The notes under the pieces are model-generated. The model saw only the letters and a program-made list of their open reading frames with translations. It made no database searches and had not been told where the DNA came from. Shown here piece after piece: positions 30,703-47,040 of a stretch of DNA of 64,000 nucleotides. Location: positions 34,908 to 98,907 of the forward strand of contig CALSCP010002097.1 in assembly GCA_943704425.1 (NCBI GenBank), given 5' to 3'. A program made the position numbers and the translations under genes. Positions within the stretch are counted from its first letter, which is position 1. Every line of letters begins with the position of its first letter. The DNA comes from Ministeria vibrans ATCC 50519 (taxonomy: Eukaryota; Opisthokonta; Filasterea).

Positions 30703-31089
30703 ATGGATCACGGCCAGTGCGGCTGCCACCAGCGTGCCCCTCAACAGCAGAGTGTTCACCAAACCTTGGATGAAATGGACTTTGAGCGGAGTCTGTGCGG
30801 CGCAAGTAAGTTTGTATGAAGAAACTCAATTTTGCTGTATCGTCTCGTTTGCGTTGTGTAGTCGCTCTCAATGACACATCGCGTGTTGAGAAACTCTTGG
30901 AACATGCTAGCGTTGATGTTAACCAGCAAGACTCGGCTGGATATTCTCCGCTGGTGAGACAAATGTTTCCCAAAGTGATATCCCAACACCCACTCACGTC
31001 AACGTAGCACTATGCGACTCGCCAAGGACACGCGGAGACGTGCCGACGGCTGTTAGCAAAGGGGGCCAGACGAGATGCGAGTACGACTG
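30703..31089 (+). CDS. ANKRD39: ANKRD39-like ankyrin protein, 5' half only
   Basis: Exons 30703-30805, 30862-30953, 31008-31089. The product begins MDHGQCGCHQRAP and contains QTLDEMDFERSLCGA, the distinctive ANKRD39 leader, then ankyrin repeats (ALNDTSRVEKLLEHASVDVNQQDSAGYSPLHYATRQGHAETC is the visible order; GARRDASTTG at the end). The animal protein has about four repeats and 183 residues; here only about two are present. A phase-1 donor at 31090 leads into a 100-base TG repeat, after which the next exon encodes an unrelated transporter in a different phase. The 3' half of this gene is missing or displaced. Confidence 0.8.
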
Positions 31090-31099
31090 GTCTGTGTCG

Positions 31100-31207
<108 letters not shown>

Positions 31208-31246
31208 CTGCCGTGTGTGATTGATTCTTTTTTTTATTGTACACAG

Positions 31247-31633
31247 TTGCCCACCGTCATGTTTTACGATTACTACGCCATGCAGTTTGTCGGCATGTGG
31301 CTAACGCTGAGCAATCGGTTCCGGTCGCTCAACGAACGCGTTTTGTGCATTCTTACGACACTGCGCTGTACGGGCGTTGTGTGCATCCTGCTCTATGTCA
31401 ACAAGTACTTTGGGTTTGAGAGCGACTGGGCCATCCTCGTGTGCTACTCGCTCTTCATGATCATTGGTGGGTACTTCTTTGCCGTCAGTTTCAGTCAGGC
31501 GGCCGCCAAGTTTGAGGGAGGTCCGTCTCGTGCGCGTGTTGCGACCATTATGAATGTGTGTTATTTCACCTCCGTCATCATTGCTGTCATCTTCTCGCTG
31601 ACTTGGGTTGATAAGATTCCCAAGAAGACCTGA
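31247..31633 (+). CDS. C-terminal part of an ENT-like (equilibrative nucleoside transporter) membrane protein
   Basis: A single exon after a clear acceptor (ACACAG, 31246). About 128 residues with three or four membrane helices: VLCILTTLRCTGVVCILLYVN, WAILVCYSLFMIIGGYFFAVSF and ATIMNVCYFTSVIIAVIFSLTWV. The arrangement, with a basic loop RFRSLNERVL and a late GxYFxxSFxxA segment, resembles TM8-TM11 of nucleoside transporters. About two thirds of such a protein is absent. Family assignment is moderate. The open frame upstream through the TG repeat is an artefact. Confidence 0.55.
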   Translation: MPTVMFYDYYAMQFVGMWLTLSNRFRSLNERVLCILTTLRCTGVVCILLYVNKYFGFESDWAILVCYSLFMIIGGYFFAVSFSQAAAKFEGGPSRARVATIMNVCYFTSVIIAVIFSLTWVDKIPKKT

Positions 31634-31896
31634 TGGTTTTGCTTGTGTTGTAATTGATAAAAAGAAGTTTTTTTTTTTCGTTTATATTCCGACACTGTCG
31701 TTGTTCTGAACTTCTGATAGCTGTCTCAAAAACTGAACCTCGAACTACTAGACAGGCTCCTAATTTGAATCAGTGATCTGTCTGATCAGTCGGTCTTTTG
31801 ATCGTTCATGATTCGTCACTCTTTCTTTGACTTTTTTTATCTTCGTCTCCCTCTCCCTTTACCACCCCCTCCCTTCCTTGATCGATCGTATCAAGC
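31634..31896. other. Intergenic region before SRRM1
   Basis: A/T-rich 3' flank then pyrimidine-rich promoter side. No gene seen. Confidence 0.45.
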
Positions 31897-33416
31897 ATGA
31901 GTGCGGGGTTCTTTCGTGTACGTGCAGTCACAGAACGAAATGAAATGAAATGATTCTCAATCTTTCACGATTGTAGGGAACGTCGACGGACCAAGACTCA
32001 CGGTTCAAGGACAAAAAGAAGGCTCTGATGAAGCAGATGAAGTTCCCTGAAGTCTACGACGAAGGGGTAAGCGATCGTCGTCGAAACGCACAAAATGCTC
32101 TCTGTCTCTCTCTCTCTGTCTCTCTCTCTGCTCTCTCTGTCTCTCTGCTCTCCTCACACCTCGTGTAGAAGGTTGACATGCGCCGGATCAAGTTGGACAC
32201 GATGAAGCCGTGGATTACGCGCAAGGTAGGGCTTTGCAGCTCATGCAACGATCGCATCGACACTTTAAACCTCAAACACGCTCTTTTCCGACCGTCTCTG
32301 TGTGTCGCGCAGGTGTACGAGATAGTTCAGGACGAGGTGGTCCCCGAATATGTCTTCAACCAACTTGAGGCACCGGTAATGAGCCAACAGAGAGCGGCGA
32401 CCGATTAAACGCGAATTTGCGTAGTTTCCTAATCCGCGTGAGATGCAAATCAATCTGACGGGATTTCTCGAGAAGAACACCAAGCCGTTTATGGCGGCGT
32501 TGTGGACGATGCTGCTGAGTGCACAAGCGAGCCCCACAGGCATTCCCGCGGAGTTGTTGGAGGAGAAGAAGCAAGAAATTCGAGCGCGCAAGGAGGAGGA
32601 AAACCGCATTTCGGGGGCACTGCAGCAGCGACCGGAGATTGCAGAGGCAGCGCGGAGGGCTCGGGAGAATGCAGAGCGACTGCGGAGTGCACAGAAGACA
32701 GAGAAAGAAGGGGAGGAGAAGAAGGGTGCGGGAGAGGAGGAAGATGAGAGAGCGCACGACCGTCACACGTCTCGTCGGTACGCAATCCAAACGCTCGGTT
32801 CATGTTTGAAACACTCTTTTTGTACGCTTTGTGTAGGAAATCGCATTCACGGTCTCCATCGCCGCGTCGTGGTCGGGATCGTGGTCGGGATCGGGATCGG
32901 GATCGGGATCGGTCAGACTATCGCTCGTCGCGTCGTCGTTCTCCCTCCCATTCGCGTTCCCCTTCGCCCGACCACCGTCACCGCTCGTCGCATCGTCGCC
33001 GCTCACGCTCACGCTCTCCCACCCGGTACAGTAGCAGCAGTAGTCGTCGATCGTACCGGTCATCATCGTACCGTGGCCATCGTGGTGGCGGTAGCGGTCG
33101 CGACTCCTCCTACAACGGTCGTTCGCGTCGCTCTCGCTCCCCGCCTTCTTCCCGTCGGTATCAACGACGCTCCTCTCGCTCACCGTCTCCTCGCTACAAT
33201 GGACGTCGCGGCAGGTCGAGCCCGTCTCCCGCGCGTCGTCGCTCTCCGTCCCAGTCCGTCTCGCCCACTAATAATCTCGACAATTGGCGCGAACGCACAC
33301 CCGAATCGACAGCTAAGGAAGCCCTCGCCGCCAGTGACGAAAGCGAAGATGTCGTACTCAAATTGCGTGAGAGAGCTTTGCGCGAAAAGCTCCTGAGTGC
33401 ACGGAAGGAGAAATAA
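31897..33416 (+). CDS. SRRM1: SRRM1/SRm160-like PWI-domain splicing coactivator
   Basis: Bridges exonic-enhancer complexes and snRNPs and is an exon-junction-complex associate. Exons 31897-31917, 31977-32066, 32169-32225, 32313-32375, 32425-32777, 32837-33416. The first six codons plus exon 2 give MSAGFFRGTSTDQDSRFKDK, the family's signature start. The PWI domain follows (MKPWITRKVYEIV, FVFNQLE-like VFNQLEAP, MQINLTGFLEKNTKPFM, GIPAELLEEKKQEI). Then a charged Glu/Lys/Arg coiled region and an RS domain (RSPSPRRGRDRGRDRDRD, SRSPSP) to the stop. A conserved helix remains at the very C-terminus (LKLRERALREKLLSARKEK). Six exons with all phases consistent. Confidence 0.93.
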
Positions 33417-33480
33417 AAACGAGAATACGAAAGTTTTGATTGTGTACATTTTTTTTTGAAAAAAGTTACAGTGTCGAAAA

Positions 33481-33887
33481 TCAGAGATTATTCGATGGCG
33501 GTTCGGGTTCTTCTGCCTCTGGGCCCTCAATGACATTCTTCCACCCCTTATTGGCGGCTGTCACCTGCCGGTAGTTCTCAGAGAGCACAGGAATATCCTA
33601 AAAATGCAAACGTGTCAAAAAAATGAGAACTTCAATCGTTTGTTATGGGCAATTTGATAAGTACGCACCTGAACCATCGCATTGACCATCATCTTGACGC
33701 CCTCAAGGGCAGCTCGCAGCCTCCGCAAGTGTTGTAGTTCTTCCTCCTGCAGTAGAAATGAGATGTGAAAAATGTTGAGTGTGTTTGGGACCTGAGATGA
33801 CATTTGGGAGAGATAAAAGCCAAGAAGACCAAAGAGCACGCCAGGAAGATACCAGCAAGCAAGAGGAGGGAGATGCAGAAATGAATA

Positions 33888-33937
<50 letters not shown>

Positions 33938-34059
33938 TTCATTTTTATTATTGATTTGAGAGTTTACTCAATGTCAAACAAGACATTAGACAAAACAAAG
34001 AAAAGCACAATACTTCCGCCGTAGGCTTCCAGACAAAGAATGTTCCGAAAGAAGCTCAT
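33481..34059 (-). CDS. Small membrane protein, structure only partly resolved
   Basis: Convergent with SRRM1. The last exon (33600-33481) encodes DIPVLSENYRQVTAANKGWKNVIEG and an acidic tail. The previous one (about 33748-33669, acceptor TGCAG) encodes LQHLRRLRAALEGVKMMVNAMVQ. Upstream is a hydrophobic segment WYLPGVLFGLLGFYLSQMSSQ (about 33845-33790), either a separate exon or continuous with it. The candidate first exon (34059 downward) reads MSFFRNILCLEAYGGSIVLFFVLSNVLF. No AG acceptor could be found between that exon and the hydrophobic segment, because the interval is an AAT repeat (33888-33941) that may be misassembled. Two membrane spans are likely; the family is not recognised. Confidence 0.5.
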
Positions 34060-34164
34060 AGACCCATGGATACACCCATGAGAGGAATGTACGGAGGAAC
34101 AGTTATTATTTTGATTTTTGGAAGAGTCTCAACAAGTCAGAAATCAATATTTCATTCGTATTTC

Positions 34165-39014
<4,850 letters not shown>

Positions 39015-39354
39015 TTCGGAAGAGACGCGAAGGAGAAGCGACAGTCCTCAGGAGCCAGCGAATGAAAAGAATAAGTTTGATTTGTCAGTCGAATTCATTA
39101 TTCAACCGACTAAACCTCGTCTGCCTCTTCGCTGTCCATGTCTGGCTTGCTCTAGGGTGCTCTATTCTATCATCTATAGACTTCCTTATGGCGTTTGAAT
39201 GTCGACAAGTGAGACTTGAGAGTTGACCCACCCTGTGAGCGGATGAGCTTTTCTTCCGTCCTTGCGCGCACCGCACAGTGCACACGCGGACAAAATTAGA
39301 ACGAGCTGGGGTGCGCTGTGAGGGTCGCAGAGTTAAAAGGTTAAAGTTATTGTT
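39015..39354. other. Intergenic region between kinase start and XPA stop
   Basis: Unique-looking sequence of mixed composition acting as promoter side of the kinase gene and 3' flank of XPA. No coding or RNA gene recognised. Confidence 0.4.
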
Positions 39355-40772
39355 CTACATTTTCTCGTAAGTCAGCGAATGACCACATTCGGTACATGTC
39401 TTGGTGTAAGTATCGTCAGCCTCGTTGCACACCTCCTCGTCGTACACATGCTCATGTACCCCTTTCCCTTTCCCGCTACCCACACTGCTCAGTCGCGACC
39501 CATTGACGCGCTTCCGTAACTTGGCAATATTGCTCTGCAGTCGCTTCTCGTGCACTCCCGCGCGTCGTTGCTTCCGTCGCTCAATCTCCTCTTCAAGTCC
39601 ATCTTCCCCCCCAAACCGCTCAAAAGACCGTCGCTCAACCTACCAAATATACACACAAATAAAATATCAAATCACACAATACTTTAGTATTATTATTATT
39701 CATTCACGTTCAACTCACCTGACAGACCAAATACAGCTTCATATTGTTCCACGTCGCATGATGCGGGTTCTTCTTTAGCACAAAGGGCAACGGCGGACGC
39801 TCAACATTGCGTTGTGCCTCCCGTCGCTTTGCCTCCGCCAACACCTCTCGCTCCTCCTTTTCACTCATTCCCTTCTTCTTCACCTGCTGCTTCTTCTTCT
39901 TCTTCTTCTTCTTCTTGTCGTCTACCTCCTCTTCTTTTTCTTCCTGTTCTTCCTCTTGCTCTTTTTTCTCCTTCTCACTCTGTTCCAGTGCCTTCACCGC
40001 CTCCGCATCGCGCTTTGCCTCCTCCGCCTCCCTTGCGCGCTCCCGTCGTCGCTCGTCCTCTTCAAACTTCAACTTATCCTCCATGGTCTCAAGTGGCACC
40101 TCTATGTCCCCAGTTGATGCTCCCTGATTGGTGAGCGACCGGTCGCGTCCGCCCAGATCCGCATCCGTCAATAGATACTCCTTTTGTGCGTCTCCTTTGG
40201 TGATCAGCGAGTATCGCTCTTCCGTATCCTTGCGCTTGCAGGGATTGCACACACTCACGCCAAAGTAGCGTGCCAGATACGACTCAACAAAGGCCGTGAG
40301 GCAGTCTTCGCACCTGAGCATGTCGCCCGTCACAATGCCCGTTTGCTCTACCCCCCACAGTCAACAACGACATAGAAACGATTCTCACAAAATCCACTTA
40401 CTCTCCAGCTCTTCGCGTTGAGCGCGCGCCTTCTCAATGCGGGCGTGCCGTGCGGCCTCCGCAGCATCCTCGCCGTCTTCCTCGGCCAGGAAGTAGCCAG
40501 CGTGCGAGTCACGCTCAAACAGAGACATTCGAGTGCGTTTGCGCCGTTCCTTCGACCGCTCCTGCGCATCAGGCTCGCTCGACATGGACCCAGCCTTCCG
40601 CTTGACCGCCTGGCAGAGGGAGGGGATGGTTGTGTGAGTGTGTGCTTGAGTGGCTGTGCTCGCTTTGTCCCACTTGGTTGCGCAGTGTCTTCGCCTTCTC
40701 ACGGTTCACGCGTATTCTCTCCTGCTGCTCCACCGTCAGCCCATTGCTAGGCCCTGCTTCATTGTCGGACAT
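39355..40772 (-). CDS. XPA: XPA, nucleotide-excision-repair damage verification factor
   Basis: Zinc-finger scaffold that verifies lesions and recruits TFIIH, RPA and ERCC1-XPF. Exons 40772 to about 40670, about 40613-40402, 40347-39719, 39639-39355. N-terminal helix [17 protein letters not shown]; acidic patch; C4 zinc finger [15 protein letters not shown]...CNPC (Cys x4); [39 protein letters not shown]; and C-terminal Cys-containing [18 protein letters not shown], which matches the animal TFIIH-binding end to the last residue. Between DADL and the KKNPHH block the family normally has under ten residues; here about 110 highly charged residues (Glu, Lys runs) are inserted without an intron. 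The first intron's donor (CAA|GTGGGA) is weak. Confidence 0.93.
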
Positions 40773-40984
40773 GCCAACGTCCAATAAAAGTGAGTGAAAA
40801 GTGAAGGTGAACTGGTCTGTCTCACTGGTGAACTGATGAGTGACTGAATCTCAGAGTGTGATCTTGTCATTCCTTTATTCCCTTCATTTATTCGTTTCAA
40901 ATTTATTTAAAGGTGGTCCTCCCACCTCTCCTTCTTGCTCCCCTTCCTTCCGCTCCTTTCACGCGCCCTCCTCGCACCCGTTCC
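40773..40984. promoter_or_regulatory. Divergent promoter region XPA / phosphatidylserine synthase
   Basis: 212 bases between divergent starts, pyrimidine-rich on the right. No specific motif identified. Confidence 0.35.
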
Positions 40985-41662
40985 ATGCCCCGATCGTCCG
41001 CATCGCCGTCTCCTTCGCCGCGACGACGATCGGCCTCGCCGAGTCGCAAGTCTCCTTCCCGTAGCAAGTCTCCAAGTCGTGCCACCAAGTCCGAGTCGCC
41101 CGCAGTGAAAGGTACGTCACAAAAACCCCAAAACTGTAACGTTTCGTTTTTCTTTTCTTTTTTTTATCTTCTTTTTGTCAACTTCTAACCTTTCTGACCC
41201 TTTTTTTGTGGATTTCATGCAGTACCCAATGCGACAACGTCGATTGTTCGTCGACAACGCAAGCGGCACGATTCCAACAGCAGTGGTAAGTGCGCTGGAC
41301 CGAAAAATAAGGAAACATTTGTATCACATCTCATCCCAATGTTTCGCATTATCATTATGTGACGCACAGCGGTTGTGTACAGCGACGATCCGGACGTGAC
41401 CGGAGTCGAGGGGTTCTCCCAGGGAGAGACGGAGGCGCGCGACGCCGGTGCTGCCGTGTACGTCAACTCGAACTTCTTCGACGACGGCACTGTCTCCTTC
41501 TTCTGGCGCCCCCACACACGTACCCGTGTCATTTGTGTGTCACCACTCAATCATACTGACTTTCCCCTCCTCCTTCTCTCTCTATCACCTTGTCTCTCTC
41601 TCTCTCTCTCTATCACCTTGTCTCTCTCTCTCTCTCTCTCTATCACTTTGTTTCTTTCTCCC

Positions 41663-41739
<77 letters not shown>

Positions 41740-43840
41740 CTCTTTCCGTTCCAGTGACCATGCTGGCGATCATCGTGGGCGGCATCATCTACGCGGCCTT
41801 CTACCTGGGTGACTCGCCCGATCCCGCTGCACACGTCAAGCGCGGCCTCACCGCCGCACTCATCGTCTATCTCATCACCATGACTACCCATCTCAAGGAC
41901 GGTCCTTTTTACAGACCTCATCCGGCCGTGTGGCGTCTTGTGTTGGCCCTCTCCATCATCTATCTTCTTTTTATGGTCTTTTTGCTGTTTCAATCCTTTG
42001 TACGACTCGCAAATCAAAAGTGTGTGCGCACTTGTAACACTGTGTGTCGTGACTCCAACAGGACAATGTGCGTAAAATCCTCACAGCAATTGATCCAAGC
42101 CTGCATTCAAAGCCCGTTGAGAACAACTACTGCGTCGACTGTTCCTTCCTCAACGACAACTACACATGGTTTTCATCCGCCTTTCTCGAAAAGGTAAAGG
42201 GATAATACTCTTATTTCATTAAATTTATTATCATTTTTGGGGTTGGTTGGTGTGTATGTATCTATGGTGCGAGTGTTGGGTTTGAATCTCTCTCACTGAT
42301 TCCCTATGATACTATCAATATCACATGTATTCTGCAGCACCACATCATATTTTTTACTCAATTTTTCACCCTCTCCTTAGATCGACATCTTTGTGTTTGC
42401 ACACGCAATGGGCTGGTGGGCCAAGGCCCTTATCATCCGTGACCGCTATGTCCTCCTGACAATGTCTGTTGCCTTTGAGTTTCTTGAGCTGACCTTCACT
42501 TATCATCTTCCCAACTTTGCAGAGTGTTGGTGGGATCACGTAAGTGGAATGTATATAGTTTGTGCGCCAATAGATTTTCTATAGTGGATTTTGGATTTGA
42601 TCATTTGCAATTGGGGCGGTCTCGAGCTGGGAATGGCGACTGCGCGGTGGCTCGAAATGAAGGTCAGACACACACAAACACATGTGTGACATATTTTAAA
42701 ATTGAATTAGGAATACTGTTGGAGGGGACTCTGGAGCATTTCGACGTAAGACAGCAAACAACACAAGTGCAAAAGGAGAGAGAAAGAAAGAAAGAGAGAG
42801 AGAGAAAGAAATAAAGAGAGAAGTGTTGGAGAGAGAAAGGAGGGAGAAAAAAACAAAGTGATAGAGAGAAGTGATAGGGAGAGAGAAACAAATAGAAGAG
42901 GAGAACCAAATAGAAAGAGGAGAAACAAATAGGAAGAGATGAAGCAAATAGAAAAAGGAGAAGGAAACAAGAGAGGTGTAACGGTGGTTTTTATAGGTAC
43001 AAAGGCAAGTTGCGTCGTGCTGCGGCCCAGTTCACTCCGTACAAGTGGGATGCATTTCATTTTGACGCTAGTTCCAGTCTGAAACGTTTTATTTCTGTAT
43101 GCACTTTCAAACAGGCGGAGACATTAGGACATGCATATAACTGACTCTGATTTGTTGTTGGCTTAGGTTACTTTGGTTGTTTTCGTGTTCCTGTTGAACG
43201 AATGGAATGCGTTCTACCTCAAAGCAGTGCTGTGGCTTCCTCATGTACCTTTCCCCAACTCATTTGTACTATAACGCTTATTTGCATCGTTTTAGGACCA
43301 TTGGTTTAACATTATTCGATTGTACTTTTGGGGTGCAGTGGGCGCAGTGGCAATGCGCGAAGCTTATGACTTTTGGGCTATCGAGTATCAATATTTCACC
43401 AGAAACCATATAGTCTCACTCATGTATATATTTTGTTCTCTTCTCTCTCTCTTCTCTCTCTCTTCTCTCTCTTTGTCCATCTGTCTCTTTGTCCATCTGT
43501 CTCTTTGTCTCTCTGTCTTTCTCTGTCTTTCTCTGTCTTTCTCTGTCTCTCTCTCTCTGTCTCTCTCCCTCTCTCTATCTCTTTTTTCTCTCTCTCTGTT
43601 TCCTTTAGGCGCCAGAAGACACTGGGACAACAGGCGTGGCTTGCGCTTGCTATGATTGTCGTTGAGTTTCTTGTGGTGATCAAGTTTGGCGGCGAGCTGT
43701 GGGAGCGCACTATGCCTACTCAGTGGAAGGTCTTTTGGGCTCTCTTTGCCACCTTTTACGTCAGTTGGACCATTTGGTGGTTTGGTCTGAAGAAAATGCG
43801 CGAGAAGCAGAAGAGGGAACAGAAGAAGAGCGTCGAGTGA
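40985..43840 (+). CDS. PTDSS1: Phosphatidylserine synthase, base-exchange type
   Basis: ER/mitochondria-associated-membrane enzyme that swaps serine for choline or ethanolamine. Twelve exons: 40985-41111, 41223-41285, 41370-41519, 41755-41999, 42062-42193, 42381-42539, 42585-42662, 42711-42745, 42997-43096, 43167-43244, 43296-43423, 43609-43840. Conserved blocks: VSFFWRPHTLTML; DGPFYRPHPAVWRLVLALSIIY; DIFVFAHAMGWWAKALIIRD; ELTFTYHLPNFAECWWDH; WILDLIICNWGGLELGM; RAAAQFTPYKWD; FLLNEWNAFYLK. Multiple membrane helices. The N-terminus carries an extra Ser/Arg/Pro-rich segment (about 45 residues, SPSRKSPSRSKSPSR) absent from the animal enzyme, possibly a phospho-regulated cytosolic tail. Exon 8 is only 35 bases. 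Two introns contain the dispersed repeat, in opposite orientations. Confidence 0.94.
41575..41740. repeat. CT microsatellite with inverted copies of the dispersed element
   Basis: TCTCTCTATCACTTTGTTTC and following TTTCTCCCTCC is the exact reverse complement of the copies at 36000 and 42840. It lies in the intron 41520-41754 of the PTDSS gene. Confidence 0.88.
42770..42985. repeat. Dispersed intronic repeat, PTDSS intron 8
   Basis: GAAAGGAGGGAGAAAAAAAC then AAAGTGATAGAGAGAAGTGA, followed by several AACAAATAGAA(G)AGGAG units, inside the intron 42746-42996. Confidence 0.85.
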
Positions 43841-43916
43841 TGATGAAAACAAATCGATTTGGCCCTTTTTAATATTCTTTTTTCTCTCTTTTCTCTCTTT
43901 GCTTCTTTCTTTTTTG

Positions 43917-46174
43917 TCATTCGTTCCCCGCTGCGGTGTCCCAATCGTCGGAACTGGGAGATGCAATCGGTTTGGAAGACGGCAAAGGGACTGGCGGAGG
44001 AGAAGGAGAGAGGGAAAGGGACGAGTCAAGGGAAGGCGAGGGATGAAGAGGGTGTGTCTGGAGGCGCGTTTGTGAGGGCCTATTTGGTGGCGGCGATGGA
44101 GATGGAGAAAGCGAAAGAGATGAATTAGGTGAGGAAGGGAGGCGGTGTTGCTGCGAAGCTGGTGTAGGAGACGGGCGTGGTGGCAACGAGGTGTTCGAAG
44201 CCATTCCTGTCACAGGTGGTGGTGAGGGAGAGAGTGAGAGGGAGTTGGCGAGGGAGAGCGAAACAACTGTTGCTTTTGGCTCGGTCGTTTTTTTGTCGTC
44301 ATTCTCATTGGAGTACGGAGATTCTGGCACTGCTTCGTGGTCTTGAGCTCTTGTTGACTCATCTACCATCTCTTCAGTCTGTGTCGTTGCGTTCACCATG
44401 ACCACCATCGCGGTTTGTGTCGAACTGCTCGACATGCTAGTGACTGGCATGACTACCAGCGATGTCGAGGGATGCGGTGTTGCACACAGCCACTAAGTAA
44501 AATTTGAGGAATTAAAAAGAATCTCATGCGCGCGGGCGCCTCACCTCATGTTGTTTGTTGGCTTTGTCTTTGTGCACCGCGACATCTTTCTCATGGAGAC
44601 TCTCTTTGCCTTGTTCATTTTCTTCCTCATCGTCTTCTTCGTCGTCGTCGCTGGGCAGCGCAGCAAACAATCCTTTCCAGCGGTCTTCTTCGCGCTTTGC
44701 ATCTTCATCCGAAACCGGCACCACACTCACAGGCACTCGGTTGATCTTGTCTGCGTCTCGTGGCTTCACTGCGCCAGCTTTGTGTCGCTCATGGTCTGCC
44801 ATCGGGAACAGGTGTCCGCCCACATCATGATCGTCCTCGTCGTCGTCACTCTTCGCACTAGCGTCGTCTTCTGCAATTGTTGCCGGGATGACTCGATGCG
44901 ACTGTTGCAGTAGATGGGGCAGAAGCGGTGGTGGCAGGGGTATTGTCGGCGGCGAGTCCATTTCATGAAACGCATTGTGAGTGCGTGAAGTTGCGGCGAC
45001 GGAACGCGGCGTTGCCTTGTGTTTCTTTAAGGGAGGTTCATCAAGATCGTTCACATGATGATTGCGCGTGTGATCACTGGAAGGCTCTTTTGACGCTGGT
45101 GGCGAGTTGCTGGGCACAAGGCGTTGATGGCGTGTGATGTAGCCCTGAAATAACAATAATAAGTGAAATAGATTATTATAAATAATAATAATTATTATTA
45201 TTTTTTATAGTTGACGCAAACAACAAAACATCACTCTAGCGATAAGACGCTAGGGGTATTAAACTTTCTTGACTACTGACAATGCAAAAACAGTAAGTAA
45301 AAAAAAACAAGAAAACATGAATGCCAGAAAAAAAACAAGGAAAGCAATACTTACTTTGATTCGACTGTCAAATGGAGACTCGTTAAACTGTACGAAAGTG
45401 ACGAGGTGTTTTTTTGTTTTGTTGTTTTAGCTCAAAAAACAAAATAAAACCACGAATCGTACCAGTAGAGTTGAAGGACGGTCGGGAGGAGACATGGGCA
45501 AAGCAAGAGACACCGGCGCTGTGGTGGGCGTGCGTTCGACAATGTGAACGCGATGCGGAGGACGAATTTGCGACGATGACGGTTGAGGCTCACTGGAGTG
45601 GGGCTGGTGCGATGCCGGGTGTGCTGCGTACGACGTGGGGCGCTGGCCGTACGGATCAAGGGACGAGGGCGGCACCACTTGCGATGAGGTCTGTCGTGAC
45701 GACCATCGCGAATCGACTGCCGTTTCGCGCCGCTCTTTTCCTCCTCCTCCTCCTCGCTTACGACCCACACTAACACCTTCCTCGGTGTATTCTTGACCAG
45801 CACGCAAGTGATCGCCAGCGTGCACCGTCAACTGCAGCGATTGTATGTCTACTTTTACAATGCGAGAAGGATGTGAGAATTGTTGCGGGAAAAACGTACA
45901 CACACAGAAAAAACTGTTTCGTCTTCTGCTCGCGTACCCTGACTGACTGTTGTCTGCTTCTTCACCGGAGACCGTTCCCATGAACGCTCCACTCTGGATG
46001 GTTCAATGGTTTGACGGTTCTTCTGCTTCTCAAAGAACGCCTGGGGAACAGTTTTTTTTTGAATTGACTTGAAACTGTTTTCTCTCTCTCGTTCTTCTTA
46101 TTGAATACCTGTTGCCGTTTGAGTTCTTGTTTCCAGCCTAAGCGTCCCCGCGAACCACTTCCAGTCCAATTCAT
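43917..46174 (-). CDS. REDIC1 (C12orf40)-like protein, candidate meiotic crossover factor
   Basis: Six exons: 46174-46109, 46040-45938, 45851-45463, 45387-45355, 45144-44545, 44492-43917, phases consistent. The N-terminus MNWTGSGSRGRLGWKQELKR, joined to QQAFFEKQKNR and then a WERSPVKKQTTVSQVDIQSL segment, resembles the conserved start of REDIC1 (MNW...SR, KQERRKQKEYFEK, LSPVKNSTVSLDIL as remembered). The rest is disordered: Pro/Ser/His-rich, an acidic block (DDDEEDDEEENEQ) and a Thr-Gln pair (TQTAM, TTQTEEM) that may be an LC8 dynein light-chain motif. Vertebrate REDIC1 is needed for class I meiotic crossovers; function here is inference from a short N-terminal match. It converges on PTDSS with 76 bases between stops. 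Confidence 0.5.
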
Positions 46175-46731
46175 TTCAGCAAGAACAAAAAAAAGTAAAG
46201 TGAGAAGTTTAGTTGAATAAGGAAAATAAATAGAGAATCGAGAACTGTACTCAATGTCAAAACAAAACCATAAATATATGAAACAAAGAGCAGCACAATA
46301 CTGTGTAGTTGAATAATTATATTTGAAACTAAATAATATTATCAGACAACGACCAATTATGCGGTTTGGCTGTGTCTTTGCGTGGTGACTGTATCATTGA
46401 TAAATGGGTTGTATTCTTCACCTATTAGATATCCTCAAGAATTGCTTGCGACTGAAGCAACCGCAAAGACGGAGAACAAGAAGTACTTCCGTCGTAGGAC
46501 GCGACTTTCCATGATGGTGGGTGAGCAAGCGGAAGACGCGTTGACGGGAGTGGAAGTNNNNGGAGTGTGTGTATGAAGTGTGTGTATGAAGTGTGTGTAT
46601 GAAGTGTGTGTATGAAGTCAGACAAGGCCGTATGTTCCTTCCTTCAATCTTGTTTGAATGAAAATGATATGAATGGTACAAGAACACAATAATTAAAGTC
46701 TCTCTCTCTCTGAGACACTCCGCCTTTTCTC
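46175..46731. other. Intergenic region with assembly gap and dispersed repeats
   Basis: Holds AATAGAGAATCGAGAACTGTAC (46229), an AT-rich stretch, a copy of GGCTGTGTCTTTGCGTGGTG and following bases (46368-46417) repeated at 49395, an N gap at about 46557-46560, and a TGTGTGTATGAAG tandem repeat (four units, 46565-46618). About 46434-46556 is open on both strands up to the gap and could be an exon fragment of something lost, but no family is recognised. Confidence 0.6.
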
Positions 46732-47001
46732 TCACGCCTGCTCCTCGCCACAGTTGACACGCATTGCGGGCATCAAAGTCGCATTTGTCAATGGTACATC
46801 ATTTCCAACAAAACTCGCAGTGGTAAATGTTCCAACCTATACAATAATAAGTGAGTGTGTGATAGAGAGATGGAACAGAATAAAATCGTACAGGTGCACT
46901 TGTCGCAATCAGACCCAAGGCCTGATAGCCACGCGCAACAATCTCACCCGAGAAGAAACATGCAACATCCTACAAATGAGACACACCATCAGACTCATCA
47001 C

Positions 47002-47040
<39 letters not shown>

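Noticed and set aside
46382-46556. Plus-strand frame reading YPQELLATEATAKTENKKYF up to the N gap
   Set aside because: The same interval is also open on the minus strand, is cut by a gap, and matches nothing I know, so no CDS is claimed.
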